64,000 bases of DNA from Reticulitermes lucifugus (Eukaryota > Arthropoda > Insecta > Blattodea > Rhinotermitidae). The translations under genes were made by a program, and so were the position numbers. This document shows, in pieces, positions 23,428-36,500 of this stretch. Under the pieces are notes generated by a model. It had not been told where the DNA came from and ran no database searches. It saw only the letters and a program-made list of their open reading frames with translations. The stretch spans positions 48,506-112,505 of the forward strand of contig JAKCWW010000259.1 in assembly GCA_026260175.1 (NCBI GenBank). The letters are read 5' to 3'. Position 1 is the stretch's first letter. Each line of letters begins with the position of its first letter.

Positions 23428-24989
23428 GTAAATACTCTGTGTATTGTAATTAAGGTGCCCACCCAGTTAGTGATGCCACAACTCTGCCCTCCTTCTTGTG
23501 TTTGCAACGGACACTGCTCTATGCCGATAAAGGTGCCATCTGCTTAATTAACCGAGTAGCACACCTAGAATTACGTGTAGGGGACTGGAGTGATAACTCC
23601 AGTTTTTCTTACATTTCGGCACTAGATGTGAGTGGCTGGCTGCATAACCCGACTGCTTTACCCACAGGGAAAGAAAGAGACTCGGAACCTACTGGACAGG
23701 ATTTCATGTGACACAGAAACCTACTTCTCTGCTACAATACTCTAGTCTAAGTATGAGAGTTCGTAAGTTACTGTACTAATATTTCTCACACGCCCTTTGG
23801 ATATTACATCATTTGCCACTTTATAATGTGTTTTTTACAGAACGTGAAGTGGATGCACACTTTAAAAGTAATGCTTCTCTGTGTGATGAGCAGTCAGCAT
23901 ACTGCTCGTAGAAGAGACATATTGCGTGATTTCAGTTGCATTTCATGTAGACCATCTCAACTAAAGTCCCTTACCGAATACATTTTCCATCCACGTGATT
24001 CAACTATGACGTTTAATAATATGCAGATCTATAACCGCAAAATCGGATTTATCAGGGTCTGAAAAAAAATAACGGTCAAATACACAGTTTTAGGATGGAA
24101 TGAAATGCATCTAGCTTCTTTCACGCAGGGCATGCGTGTAGTTGCTAGAATGTTTCATTGAGTTCAATCGACTAGACTGCAGAACGACAGCATGTTGATC
24201 GCCAGCACGTTTAATAGCACACACACGTAACAGGTAATTTTTTATACCAGCTTTTTTATGTTTTATGAAAATAGTGAACACGTAATAAGTGTATTTTATA
24301 GATCCTATCGCAACCATTTCAGACATTTCCTGCCGGGTGACTACTTCGCTAAGTAGGCCACTTTATGTATTAAAACCCTAAATAATCGCAGCGTTAAAAC
24401 TAATTAAAGTCATCAAATTCATACAGAATAAGCCTGCTGACTCTGACGTTTCTTTACATGCTGTGTATTACGCTGAGGGATTGTTACCCCAGTCCGACGC
24501 TCAAGTTTGGGGAGCAGAACTTGCTGGTTCTCTGCGACTGTTTATTCAATATATGCGCCCCTATCGTTTACATTCGGAGGCCGCATCCTGCATTCTGACC
24601 CTGAGAAAATATCCTGCGATAAGGAAAGGGGCACTCTTTTCCAGCGGCTGTCTTTTGTGAACACGGTAAAGGAAACTGTTTTTCCACAAAAGGTGCCGAA
24701 TTCTTGACTAGCTCAGCGATTATGAGCTTCCCAAGAAATATTATCCTCCACGAGTTTTTTTGTTAGCTAGTAATGGTATTGTTCGAACATGATTATCATG
24801 TTGCAGATGTAAAATTCTATAATATAGCTAAAACCGTGTGCTTGTTCTTCCGTTTAAGCCCTTAAGAAAAGGCTCAAGGCAGAAAAAGCGAGAGACAATT
24901 ATAAAATTGCTGCGAAGTAAGTAATTTTCTCAGACTGAATGACAAAATTCATTGTGTGCGTAGGCCTATGTGTGTAAATGTAGTATACG

Positions 24990-25290
24990 TACTGGAGTGT
25001 AACATGTAACAGTACTTATACATTGTTACTACAGCGTAACACGTCACATAAAACATAATTATACTAGCATGGAACATGTAACACGTTGCTTCACATGTTG
25101 TCATTGGAGCTCAACGTGTAACACAATACTTACACATTGTTACTATCGTGTCGCACGTGGCACAATATTTCACTTGTTGTTAGAGTGTAACGTGACACAA
25201 TAATTCACATGTCGTTACTAGAATATAACACATAACATAATATTTCTTACATTTTTACTGGAGTGTAATATGTGACACATTACTTCATAC
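24990..25290. repeat. Degenerate tandem repeat of about 39 bp
   Basis: About eight diverged units built on GGAGTGTAACATGTAACACA then ATACTTCACATTGTTACT. Unit starts fall near 24992, 25033, 25068, 25106, 25145, 25182, 25221 and 25261, a spacing of 35-41 bp. Confidence 0.75.
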
Positions 25291-26099
25291 GTTGTGATTA
25301 CAAACGCTATAGAAGAAAACAAACTAAAATAATATTTGCCTTGTTATCCCTAGGATTAACAAATTAACTCCTTAATGCATTTTGGATACTATATACAGCA
25401 TTTTTTGTTTTATTTGCTTCTGATACCAGCATTGTCATTCCCAACATTTTCTGCACCCCGCGCTTTAAAAGGATGCAGTGTGTTGTCCTTGTCATAGTAA
25501 TCATCTTCCTACTCGTTGCAAAGACTAATTTGTGTTAATGATTACACTTGGACAGAATGTCTTTCGAATAGTATTGTAATTTGGTAGAAATCAACAGCCA
25601 TTTCGGTGAAAATGCTATCTGTTTCTTCAGGGAATAACAGTAAGCCTCACGGGAAAAATTGCGATGCGATAGCGTAGTAGGGTATGGTAAGGGTCCGAAT
25701 GGGAACTGTGTGGCCAGAAAGAACAGAAATCAGAACGACCAGGGTAAATAAGAATGAGAAGAAAGAATGCGTCAACGATAATCTTGTGTAGGAAATTTTA
25801 CCCGTTTCTCTTCAAAGGATTTTTCCTGATTCCCTCTGTGTCCTCCTCCCTCCCCATGCTAGAGATATTTTTTCGCGTCACTTACCATTTCACTCGAAAG
25901 ACGGGTACGGGAAGTTCTGCCGAAACTCCGTAAATTTGTATAATTTGCACGGTAGCTGAGGCCAGAAGACATCAGCCTTCAAAGTCACCACCGTTATCAC
26001 CTCTCGCCTTTCGCAAATTAAGAAAGGTAATGTTGACCTCGTGCATGCCTTGAAGGCGTGTGGTGAAGTGGAGGTTTAGCTGCATCCTTTCGTAACCTA

Positions 26100-26290
26100 G
26101 ACACTAGACAAGGGTGAGGGGTCATTTTCAGGCCTCGGCCGCTGACCTCTGGGGAAGAGCCCACGTTACCCATTCAATACGAGGCTGGGTGAGCCCTAGA
26201 GCCCGTATGGACTCTTTGGAAGACATAAAATCTCTAATATCAGCCGGGACTTTAACCAGGATTTCTTGGTGGCCTAATCTTGTAATTAGG
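26100..26290 (-). repeat. SINE-like dispersed repeat
   Basis: On the minus strand, CCTGGTTAAAGTCCCGGC near 26245-26265 resembles a decayed B box. The following body, read on the + strand as GWVSPRARMDSLEDIKSL, resembles reading frames I recognise as repeat-derived from insect genomes. I am not certain of the family or its ends. Confidence 0.35.
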
Positions 26291-26589
26291 CAAACTAAAA
26301 CCTATAAAAATAAATATTCTTAAATTAGCGTACGTGGATAAAAATACTGTAGTAATGAAGTATCGATTAGTAACAATTACGAATCAATTATTACTTACAG
26401 TGACTACCATTTCACTAGTCCGAAACTTCAGGTAAGTTATAATGTTCAAAATATCTTGAAAAACGCGATGTCGCCTGTGAGTCATGTTTACCCGCCGAAT
26501 AGCAGAGTCGGAGAAGTTGCCGCTTTCTTAAGTCGCTATATATTTCGATACGTAGCTCACAAATTACTCTTTAGACGACGATACCGAAC

Positions 26590-26665
26590 TTTCAATAATA
26601 ATAATCCGCTTCACTGGGCAATTCGTTTTCGACGTTTCGAGACAACATAGTAGTCTCACCTTCGA
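26590..26665. repeat. Fragment related to the foldback family core
   Basis: CGACGTTTCGAGACAACATA matches the loop-proximal part of foldback copy 1 (CGACGTTTCGGGACAACGTA). No second arm is present. Confidence 0.4.
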
Positions 26666-27782
26666 GGGCCGAAATGAAGCTCGCATACCATTAACACAGT
26701 TGACGCGTGCAACATAACTAGTGCCGTGCAAGCAATGCCTGACCGATTGGGAAGGATTGGTCATAACATATGATTCTTTCTTTCTCCTTTTCATTATCTG
26801 GATATCTTAATTCCAACCAAGAGGAATCTAGGTGTATTGCATCGTATGAATCTTTGTTATGACTCAAACCATAATGTTTCTGCAGTGGGCGAATGAAAAC
26901 AGTACATAGCATTATAAATGTGATACACAGGGTCCTAGCTGACCGGAGTAAATCTTGTCAATAATTCAGCTATTTTGACCGTGAGACATAGGAGGATCGG
27001 CGACAACCAGAATATGGTATTTATGCAGTCGATGATTCTATAGTAAGCACGTAGGTAAGTAGGGAATGCGTGAGTAAATAGCGTTATACCAATAAGGAGC
27101 AGTTTCAAAATTGAAAGTTTAGTCAAACATGCGTGTTTTATTACCAGTGAGCTTGAAGCTTCAGCGTATAAGCGTAGAGCTTTTCTGTAGAAAGTAATAT
27201 GTGAGTGAAGACTCAAATGTTCTGGAACGTTACGCCGTGTCGACTGGGACTTATTTAAGGAAGTTGAGAAGAACCGTAATCTTCGTGTTTACGGTAGAGC
27301 TGTCAACTATTCTTTGATTGTTTGACCCTTAAGATGAAGGCACCGGCCATTACTAATTACCAGACAACGCGGCCTAATATCCCAGAAGATTTGAATCTTC
27401 CAGAGAATTGTTTGAGAAGCTAAAGTTTTGAATAATATTTCATTGTTTGTCTTTGCTTTCAGAGTTAATCAGAATTAATTTTGATATGCTTCAGTAATAT
27501 GTTAGTGAATTAAGAAGATTTTCTCTTGCTTTCTGTGTCATATCACGTATTGTCATAAGCTTCTAATCTTTAAATCACGCCAGTGAGACAGATCGTTAAA
27601 TACCGCAGCCTGTGACCATTAAAGTCCATGTCGAATGAATACTAATTTCCATAACAATCGAGTCGTGTAGTGATGGTTGTAGACATTGAGCTATACAGGG
27701 TCACAATTGGCACTATTTTGGAAAATGTAAAGAATGAAATTAACTCTTAGAAGCTTCATATTATCAGTACCGTGCATTTCAG

Positions 27783-28188
27783 TAATTAATTAATTATTTA
27801 TTCCAACAAATGCACTACACTGTTTTAGTGTTTTGTTGTCCCTACATATGTTACGTCACTTACACTTCAGGGGTGTCGAACAAATCTTAATAACGTTTAA
27901 TATTTTGTATTACGACTATCTTCAATTCAAAAGTTTTAATGATTAATTTCAATAAAACAAAAAAGAAGATAAGCTAATCACTACGAACAGGAAGATAAGT
28001 GATACTGAGTGATAGTGACTTACATTAAGTAGAAGTTGTGAAAGTGAATTTGATGCATTGAGGATTATGAAGATTATGAACTCTCGACAACACCCCTGAA
28101 GATGGCACTATAAGTGACGAAACATATGTAGGGACAAGAAAACACTAAAATAGTGTAGTGCGTTTGTTGGAATAAATAATTAATTAAT
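27783..28188. repeat. Inverted-repeat element IR1 (about 100-bp arms)
   Basis: Arms at 27783-27880 and 28083-28188 are reverse complements with few mismatches. Shared marks are ATTAATTAATTATTTATTCC, AACAAATGCACTACACT, TTGTCCCTACATATG and CTTCAGGGGTGT. The outer 30 bp are AT-rich. The 200-bp middle is unique and codes for nothing I can see. Each arm carries a hammerhead-like core (H5 at 28093 on +, a decayed mate at 27840 on -). Confidence 0.9.
28093..28133 (+). ncRNA. Hammerhead-ribozyme-like motif H5
   Basis: CCC, core CTGAAGA, T, stem II GGCACT, ATA, AGTGAC (one mismatch), GAAAC, ATAT, GTA, GGG. Stem I is 3 bp (CCC with GGG). Its mirror copy at 27840-27873 has GAAAC changed to GTAAC and a broken stem II, so only this arm keeps the core. 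Confidence 0.45.
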
Positions 28189-28567
28189 CTTAGAAGCTTG
28201 TTGGTTCTTTTACATACCACCAGATTGAACAATCAAAAATTCTACGTTCTGCTCACATAGTATATTTATGTGTTTTGTAAGAATCTCAGAACAAACAACG
28301 ATTTTTTCCATACATAGAGAGTTTCTTTTTCCTGCTTGACCCACAAGCGCCGGCCCAACGCTCCGCCTGACTCTCTGCCAGCGTTGCGTCTTACGCACAA
28401 TCTCGGGGAGGTTTAACAGTCGATGACGGGAGTTAGACAAATGATCGCAGTGATGATAACCTTCAGAAACTCTAATAATTACTCACTAGAGCGTCAGGCC
28501 AGCGCTTATCGGTCAAGTAGGAAAAGAAATACCTTGTACATCATCAACTGGTTGATTTCAATACCTG

Positions 28568-28700
28568 AGGAGATGTGTGTTTACTGCGTGGTAGGAATTG
28601 GATACTTAAATATAATTCAAGTTGTACTTAGTTTTCAAAGGGCTAAGAGGTAGTAAAAAATTTTACAGCACGAGTTTGTTTATCGGTTTAGTGCTATTTC
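28568..28700. repeat. Dispersed repeat shared with 47040-47170
   Basis: GTGTGTTTACTG, GGTAGGAA, ATAATTCAAGT and TTCTTAG-like blocks recur in the same order at both places. The element class is unknown. Confidence 0.5.
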
Positions 28701-28876
28701 TTCTGAAGCTGAGAAAATTTTAAGATCTGCAGAACTGATGTGTTGCACGGCGACAGTCACTTTTATTAAAGTCTCAGATTTCATTTGTACAAATATTGCA
28801 TGTATAAGAATGCGAATAACTTGTTATAGTTTAATACCATTACATAACAAGACAGGCAGTGTAGTATAACGTAACA

Positions 28877-29366
28877 TTTAGGCGCTTTCGCGTAACTATT
28901 TTTGACGTAGAAAAGCAACAAGTATTACAAATTCTGAGTGTGTTGCTCTACCCCCAGTTATCCACTATGCAAAGGGCATGCGTCGTATTATATTTTCATC
29001 TTTGACCTGTCTGACTCTACCATATGTTTCCACATTATCTCATAAACGGCATGATTTTCGGTAGAAAGTTATTGAACATAAAATGTGAGTTCTGATTTTT
29101 TCTACAACTTTTGTCTAAAACAGTTCTCATTCTAAGACGAATTTAGCTAAATATTATCACAATTTTACACAAGTTTTCATGTAAAATGCCCATTATTCTT
29201 TACAGATTTTAATGAAACTTGAATTTTATTAACAGATTTTCGAAAAATTTTCAAATATCAAATGAAATGAAAATTCTTCCCGTGGGAGCCGAGTTGTTCC
29301 ATGCGGACGGACGGACAGACATGACGAAGCTGATAGTCGCTTTCGCAACTTTGTGAACGTAGGTAG
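28877..29366 (+). repeat. TAGGCGC-end repeat family, copy A
   Basis: It starts TTTAGGCGCTTTCGCGTAAC and carries TGCAAAGGGCATGCGTCGTA, a long variable middle, then GGGAGCCGAGTTGTTCCATG, a GGACGGACGGACAGACA microsatellite and GACGAAGCTGATAGTCGC. Other copies end GCGAAAGCGCCTAAA, the inverse of the start, so the family has short terminal inverted repeats of the type TTTAGGCGCNTTCGC. It looks like a non-autonomous DNA element; no transposase is present. Confidence 0.75.
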
Positions 29367-30375
29367 AAATTCTCTGTTTTTAATTTTTCTTTTAACATAC
29401 TGGACATAGATATATAGAACTTCAGCAAAATCGACGGAAACGCTTTAAAACATCTGGTAGGAGAAGACAATTGCCGCTATGAATCATATGTGTTCAGTCA
29501 CTTTCTCCATTGTGGATAGAATGTAGTGTATGTTGTAGGAATGTTAAGGGTTTTTTTTAAAAGCCAGAAAATAATTCTTCCTTCTGCCAGGATTAAAGGC
29601 TGCTCCTATAATTTATTACGCTACTTTTATCCATGCATATTATGGAATGGAGAGCTCTAAAGACTCTGCAGTATCTGATGCCAAAACTCTGCCTCTTCCA
29701 CTGGGATAAGTCACGTTAACTTTTAAAAATAAATGTAGCTCAGGCCTGGCGGTGAAATTTCACAGATGTAGAACAAAAAGCTTTATCCTTTACTGAGGAT
29801 GCACCATTGTCACTGCTTAACGCCTGCAGCGATCTGTGTCCAGTTTATGCAAAATATTCGGGCAGCGTACATTTGGTTATATGTGCAGTCATAATTTTTG
29901 GGCAGGTCATATTTATAACACTTTTGCTGATTAGGTTTTCCAGTGCCTGTCAAAGGTAACCATGAGTTCCTTCAAGCTTCCCAAGCCTTGCCTCTTCTGT
30001 TGTATCTGGATTCCTTTCACGATTATTCAGCCGGAAATTTTTGAAATATTTACTGCTCTAAGGGACGTCCTTCTGTTATTTTATGTATTATAATATTCAA
30101 GACTAGTGTAATAAAATGAGAAATTTCCGTTGGCTTGTAAGGTATTGCTGTATTTTCATCTTATCCCTAATTCTAATTTTGAAAATGTTGAAGTTTTTGC
30201 CGAGAGGGTAACACGGAGGAAAAGTTGAGAGGATGCACGGCGGACAGTAATGGATTAGTATCATTTTCGGGGAGGTTGTTTAATTGTTGTTGATTTATTA
30301 GACTCAGTGAGAAATAGATGAGAAAAGCGCATGGGAAATTCTTTATGAAATATTTTGCTTTTTTGGTAGCAATTT

Positions 30376-30571
30376 GGGCCGGAATAGCGTAGTTGGTGTA
30401 GCGACTCGCTACGGGCTGGACTGTCCGGGGATCGATTCCCTGCGGCAGCAAGATTTTCCGCACCCATCCAGACCGCCCCTGGGGCCCACGCATCCTTCTG
30501 TACAATGGATACCAAGTCATTCCCTGGGATAAAGCGGCCGCGGCGTGTCTTGTTAGTCAACCCCCTCCCTA
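30376..30571 (+). repeat. SINE with tRNA-like head (third family)
   Basis: GGCCGGAATAGCGTAGTTGG (A-box region) and GGGGATCGATTCCCTGCGG (B-box region) are spaced as in a tRNA. The body follows, with CCGCACCCATCCAGACCGCC and GGATAAAGCGGCCGCGGCG. Its minus-strand reading, with GPQGRSGWVRKILLP and GIDPRTVQPVASRYT, is a pattern I know as repeat-derived in many insect gene sets. No target duplication found. Confidence 0.7.
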
Positions 30572-31707
30572 TCGCCTATGTTAAAGAAAGAGTGTATACT
30601 TATGCTCACCCTCTGTGCCTTCATGCCATGTTATAGGGTGAACTTTCTGTGCAGTGGAGATGTAGACTCTACATTGTATATTAGCTCTGTGAATTTTTTT
30701 TTTATCTGGTGGAATGCACAAGGATATGAGTGTAGCGAATTGATCAATGATAAAGAACAAAATTATGTAACTGGAAAATGACATATAAAAATAACATTTT
30801 AAATACGTAGCCTTATTTTCCATGCCTCAGTTTTAACTTTAATTAGAATAAAGTTTTAATGCAGTGCTACTCAAAAAATAACATCGGACAGTGAGCAGTA
30901 CTGTAACCTCGCAGTATTCTGCGGGTAACATTATTGATACCGACGAAATACTAAAGTAAATGTATAATGGATAATTGTGTGCAGCTGTTTATTTGGCGTA
31001 CAATGATTTAATTCCAATAGCCTTATGTAATTATATAACTCAAAAACTTCTTTCACTTTTATAAGCGTTTACTTCTTAATTTTATTTAAGTTTGTACAGT
31101 TATTGCCAAATTTATTAATTAAAAGTAGACCTCATGTACTATGGGTCTGTTACATTAGAAATTTTCCTAGTTTTAATTTTTTATTATCACAAGACAATAT
31201 CTACTGAATGAAGATCATCTCATGGACTTGCTTAAATCTGTCTGTGTCATCAAGATATTCTTCAGAGTAAGTCGCTAATTGATGAAAGAAAGTTACACAA
31301 ATGCTGGTATGATAGTATTTAAAATAACGTAATTATGTTTCCTATTGAAAGGCAAATGTTTTGTGGGATCTTTCTAAAAAAACGTTTTAAAGAACGCACT
31401 GCACTTTTATGCTTTCATCATTCTACAACATTCTACAATCATAAATACTTTTGCTGGATTTTGGGTATATCCAAGTACAAAATACATTGACTCCGACGTT
31501 TATAAAATTGCTTGCTGACTGGAAAGGTACGACGATAAAATTACGATTTTAAGCTTTATGGAAGCTCGTAATTTTATTTTGTGTAGTTTTGAAATTGATA
31601 TGCCATTTTATTCTGTTGTGCCAAGGAAGAACTTATTTTATTGAACATAAGGTTTTCTTGACATAAATTTATTTAAATTTTGTACAAGTTCTTAAAAAGT
31701 CTAATTC

Positions 31708-31762
31708 CCCCCCCCCNNNNNNNNNNNNNNNNNNNNNNNNNNNNNNNNNNNNNNNNNNNNNN
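31708..31762. other. C run followed by assembly gap (46 N)
   Basis: A run of C bases precedes unknown bases from 31717 to 31762. A homopolymer or GC-biased stretch probably stopped the read here. Confidence 0.98.
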
Positions 31763-33365
31763 GAAACGTGCGTATTAACTTTTGACCATTGCCGGAAACA
31801 AAAGTTTACAAAATAAATATCAGTTTGCTTTTATTATAACGAATACTGTTACAATGTTCGATTTTTGATATCACTTGCCGCTGCGGTCGTGTACTGAATT
31901 GAAATTGCAGTAGTGTGATGAAAAAAGGGACTATGAGGGTGGCGCTGGAATTACGACAAGTGGCGCTTCCATAGGAACTGAAGCTTTCATTTGAACTACA
32001 CGGTTCGTTACCACTGTACAGATTATAAAATTATTGGGCACTGAAACAGAGCAGTGGACGAGAATATGAATGCAATTTCAGTCCAGTTACAATCCCTGGT
32101 GTTTTTTGTGAATAGTAATACAAAATAAAAACGGAAGAGAATATTTTGGATGAAGCAATACACAGTATGAAATGAATGCGGTAACTGGTAAATTTTACAT
32201 GCCCAGAATATCATACAAACAAAGAGAGTGTCAGGGGTGAGAAATTAACTGTGGTTACATGTTATATAAATCCTCATTAGAAGGAAGATAAAAGGGGCTT
32301 AATTTCAAATATGATTTGAATTTATTTTGAAGTGTGATTTCTCTTCGCGTCAAAAATAGTTCGGACTTGATGTGTGTATCACTCTGCTGAACCGATAATT
32401 CAATGGAGACTCATCCATCATCTCCCATTGATGTATGGTAGTCGGACTGCACAAAAGAGTCTCTATACTGAAATTGAGCAGGCAATATTCGAACAACAGC
32501 ATGAAGCAGATAGGATAAAGGAAGGATCTGACAACGCAAATAAATCGACGATAAGAAATACAAAAACACATTTGGAGTAATTCCAGTAAGAGTAAACACT
32601 ACAGCACTAAAGTTATTGTTAGTATTCCGAGCTTCGTTGATTCAATCCATAATGCATTAATACACACGGAAAGTTCCATAACTATATTTGAAACAAGCAT
32701 ATGATATCTGCCACGTTTTTCTTGTAATTTTTGCCGACAGTTATATAATACACAACTTCTCACTTATTGAATCAAGGGCCAATTGAATCGGTGGATGAGA
32801 TTTTAATAGCATTTGTTTCTACAATTGATCTCTTAGACTGAAATTTGACTGTCACTTATTGGACAAGATGTAGAGGTACAGTGAAGCAATCAAGGTCAGC
32901 TACTCCTGCGAGTTAACCATAGTTATAACGAAAAAGCTAGTTCAATTTTGGTCCTCTAAAGGCGTACTGAAGAGATATAGGTACTAATGTGACAAAACAT
33001 TCTCGTGATTTTCCTTAAATTCTGCAGGTAAATGCCGGCTCTTAGAATTACGCAGGTACGTCTGCTTACATATGTTCATATTCTTAGGTACTCACAATTT
33101 ATTACAAATTTCCCTTTTCATTCGACTATATCTACCTTGTGAAACTAAACAAGTTTTCTTAAGAGTGCGTAAGAAATTATGTAAGATGATGTAATGTATA
33201 ACAGGTGACAGTTGGACGCCGATTGCGAAGTGTGCTGTAGAATTCGTGGACTAGTTTGTGGTATCGATGAATTATCACATGAAAGAACCGTATCTAACGA
33301 TCTCTAAAACGGTACAAATCACTGACTCAACAAAACATGTAGTGTACATGTACCGTAATATTGAG

Positions 33366-33530
33366 GAGCGGTCGCATAACCATTGTTGCCATGGAAAATA
33401 AATAAATGTTTGCAATATTTTCTGAGTGTATGTCTGCAGCGTTAGTTATGCAGCATGCAAAGAGACAGACAGACAGACAGACATGACAAAGTTAATATTC
33501 GCTTTGCGCAATTTTGCCAGCGCGCCTAAA
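33366..33530 (+). repeat. TAGGCGC-end repeat family, copy B (short, internally deleted)
   Basis: The start GCGGTCGCATAACCATTGTT and TGCAGCATGCAAAG join directly to (GACA)n and GACAAAGTTAATATTCGC, ending GCCAGCGCGCCTAAA. The 300-bp middle seen in copy A is missing. The internal microsatellite here is pure GACA. Confidence 0.7.
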
Positions 33531-34179
33531 AACCGCCGGACTCTATAAAAACAATAGGAAGCCTGGAGTTTTTACGAAAAATGTACAGATCGAGAATTTC
33601 ATGAGTTAATATAGATTTAAATACGGTAACCTGCAATACGAATACTTTAAACATTTGCAAGAACAAGAAAAGGAAACATCGAAGTAGTAATTCGTTGATT
33701 TCTTGATATACCCCAAAATTTTACGTGTGAATCACCGAATCTAAAGTAACATAAGTTCTGTGTCCTGCAAATTTATTTAATATGGAGCGAAACTTTTTTA
33801 TTAAAATGATTGCAATAGTTCATATGCGTGTACATGTTTTGAGAATTCACAGCTGACTGAAAGTTTATAAAACATACGTTAAAATCACAAACTAATAAAT
33901 ACATGTATGTTAAATTTGTGTTTTTTCTTCATTTTGGAGATAAAATGCAAGCAATTTGAGCTGCCAGTCTCTTCCTTTAAGTGATTAAGTACGTCTTTAA
34001 ATATTTCCATTCTTATTCTATACGTCACGAAGGAGCCGACATACTTGCAATATGAATACAATCTCTGGAATATGGGAACTTGTCTGAGACTGGCTGGCCA
34101 TTCTGTCAGCAGACAGCAATCTTTCTTCCCTCCTGAAATACAGTACTGGTGTATTAAGGCAGCAAGTTTTGAAGAGTTA

Positions 34180-34640
34180 GTTTTACTACCACTATACCTC
34201 CCACTATTGCCAAGGTAAATACCACAACTACTAACGGTATATCCGCTACTACCACGACTGCCACTACTAAAACAAGCACTGCTAATATCTACTTTTACTT
34301 ATACAGTTTTATCTAAGAGTTTACTCCTGCTGCCACCAACCCTACAATTTCTACTGTTACCACCATCACCAAACCTGCACTTCCTAAATAATTTATTTTG
34401 CTGTCAGTGCCATTACCACTAATGCTGCTATTTATACCATTACTAATCAGATTAAAAGACAGTGATATTAAAAGCTACTAATAAATTCGCCACTACTGCT
34501 GCTTCTGCTAAGATAGCTTCCTTCATAACTGCTAGCACCAATTATATTATTACTGTTGCTGATACTTCCAGTCCTGCTGCGGTTGCTTCTGCTACTACTA
34601 CTATTACTACTACTACTATTATTATTACTACCACCACCAC
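34180..34640. repeat. Degenerate ACT/ACC/GCT trinucleotide region
   Basis: Long stretches of imperfect ACT, ACC, GCT and ATT triplets, with the purest block at 34590-34640. It yields low-complexity Thr/Ser/Ala frames that should not be read as genes. Confidence 0.85.
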
Positions 34641-34644
34641 AGAT

Positions 34645-34856
34645 TTTTTTCATGGCGCAACAGCCCATAGTGGGCCTGGGCCTCCTCATTGTCGAGGCTT
34701 CACGATCACACTCGGACACACCGCACATTCGGTAGAACTCCTCTGGAGATGTGATGAGCTCGATACAGAGACCTCTAAGTGAAAACAGACGATATGCACA
34801 AGAGACAGACGTCCATACCCCCGGCGGGATTCGAACCCATAATCCCAGCAAGCGAG
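34645..34856 (-). repeat. tRNA-derived SINE family 1, copy S4, 5'-truncated
   Basis: On the minus strand it starts inside the head at CTCGCTTGCTGGGATTATGG with B box GGGTTCGAATCCCG, lacks the A box, and runs through the body to the hairpin GGCCCACTATGGGCT, GCGCCATG and an A run. The A-run end lies directly against the triplet region. Confidence 0.88.
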
Positions 34857-36029
34857 TTGTTTAAAAAATGCACGGTGAAGATAATATAAAAAATGTTCTC
34901 TCGTTTTTCAGTTTAAATATCGATCGGGTTGATGAGAAGACGCTGTATAACTGCATGCGAATACAACTGTCTTAAATGTTGGCCAATTGCTTGGCTAATA
35001 ACAGTAAGATTTCTTATAACTTTCGTCAGTTTCCAAATTGAGTGACGGGACTGTACGTTGGAAAGGAAAATACTGCCTGCTTACAAATCCTTTCCTATTT
35101 AACGTTTACGATCACCTTCCAGTATGATGAGAAGTTACAAAATCTAAGAATTTCTCATAAAACATTCATATTTTCGATAATGTCTGCACTCGATTTTGAA
35201 ATCTGTTTACGTATATCACAGATCTGAACGTTTGTGCTATGTCGACACGACATTGAAAATAAAATAAAATTGGCACCATACACGTTTTGAATTATAAAAC
35301 GTCATTCGTTACAGAGAAAAAGAGAACAGATTTCATTACATGTTGAGCAGCGTAATTGCGTTATATTGACATGTGTAATTTTGAATAAAGTTAATGAGTA
35401 ATATTTGATGGTTTGTTTCTCCCGCGAGGCATATCAAATAGACTACCACATCTGTTTACTGATATTTTGTCTAACTCTGCTAATTGTTTACTGTACGCGG
35501 CTTAAGAACGTCATGAATAATAATTTTATTTAAAGTCCTGCGTATATATGTTTGTCTTCGGTGAGGTACGTCAATAATTTTTAGTTTCGTTTTAATATCT
35601 AATAAATCTTGCTATCTGAATGACGGACTTTTCACACGCTCGCATATTGTTTAACGATTATTTTAGATTTGGGACTACTTCGTATTGCGTGTAAAATAAT
35701 GTTTTCCAACAGTTGATATGCTACTGATAGAATTAAGAATATATGATCAAATTTTGTATTGACAAAGTTTATGGAAAATTTAAATAATGTAAGATATATT
35801 TTCTAAGAAAGATATTTTCTCTGTGCGCCAGGTATCCGTACTAGTAACAGCAGATGTTGATTTCTGTTAAGATTTATTATTTTAGTATTATTGTAATTAA
35901 TCTAAATACGTACATACATGATACAATTTATTCTTTCTCTATAAACAAGTAGTTAGCATGTACTTCACTACTTGGTATTAAATTATGCGACTACTTTTTG
36001 TGTCATCGTTTCATTAAATAACATATTCA

Positions 36030-36500
36030 TTTTACGGTATGATGACGTCACTGAATCGGTGGTACTTGGGAGACGGCTTGTTGACAAAGGCTTCAAGGAC
36101 GTCAAGCCACATGACATTACGGAGTTAATATACACCAATGAAGAGGAGCTTGCTGCAGAAAACCTTGTGCAGTAGGAGATGATAAACATCCTGCTGGAGG
36201 AGAATGAAGAGGATGAGCCTGCCCCGATGGTCGACCTGTTGACAATTCGTAACCTGCAGAAGACACTGAAAGTGTTTGAAGATAGCTTCGTATTTCTGCA
36301 GAACCTTGACACCAACTATGAACATCGGTCTCTACCGAGTGAGACGTTTGTAATGCAGTGGCGCTATACAACGTAATGCTGGCCGAGAAGAGGAAAAAGG
36401 CTCAACAACCTACGATTGTGGAGTTCGTAAGTCGGTCCCGCAGTGTTCCTCGGCCTTGTCGATTGCCATCATCTTTAGCGGATGAACCACAGGATCAACC
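36030..36500 (+). pseudogene. pogo/Tigger-type transposase, C-terminal remnant
   Basis: The frame gives VKPHDITELIYTNEEELAAE then NLVQ and a stop, then MINILLEENEEDEPAP and further residues. A shift to another frame gives ALYNVMLAEKRKKAQQPTIV. The order DIxELI...EELxxExL, acidic EExxEE, and YxxMLxEKxKxxQQxTIxxF is the C-terminal tail of Tigger/CENP-B-related transposases in the Tc1/mariner superfamily. There is a stop at 36173 and a frameshift near 36360. The catalytic domain is not present just upstream. Confidence 0.7.

Noticed and set aside
34468-34851. Minus-strand serine/asparagine-rich frame of 127 codons
   Set aside because: It combines SINE copy S4 with the degenerate trinucleotide region.
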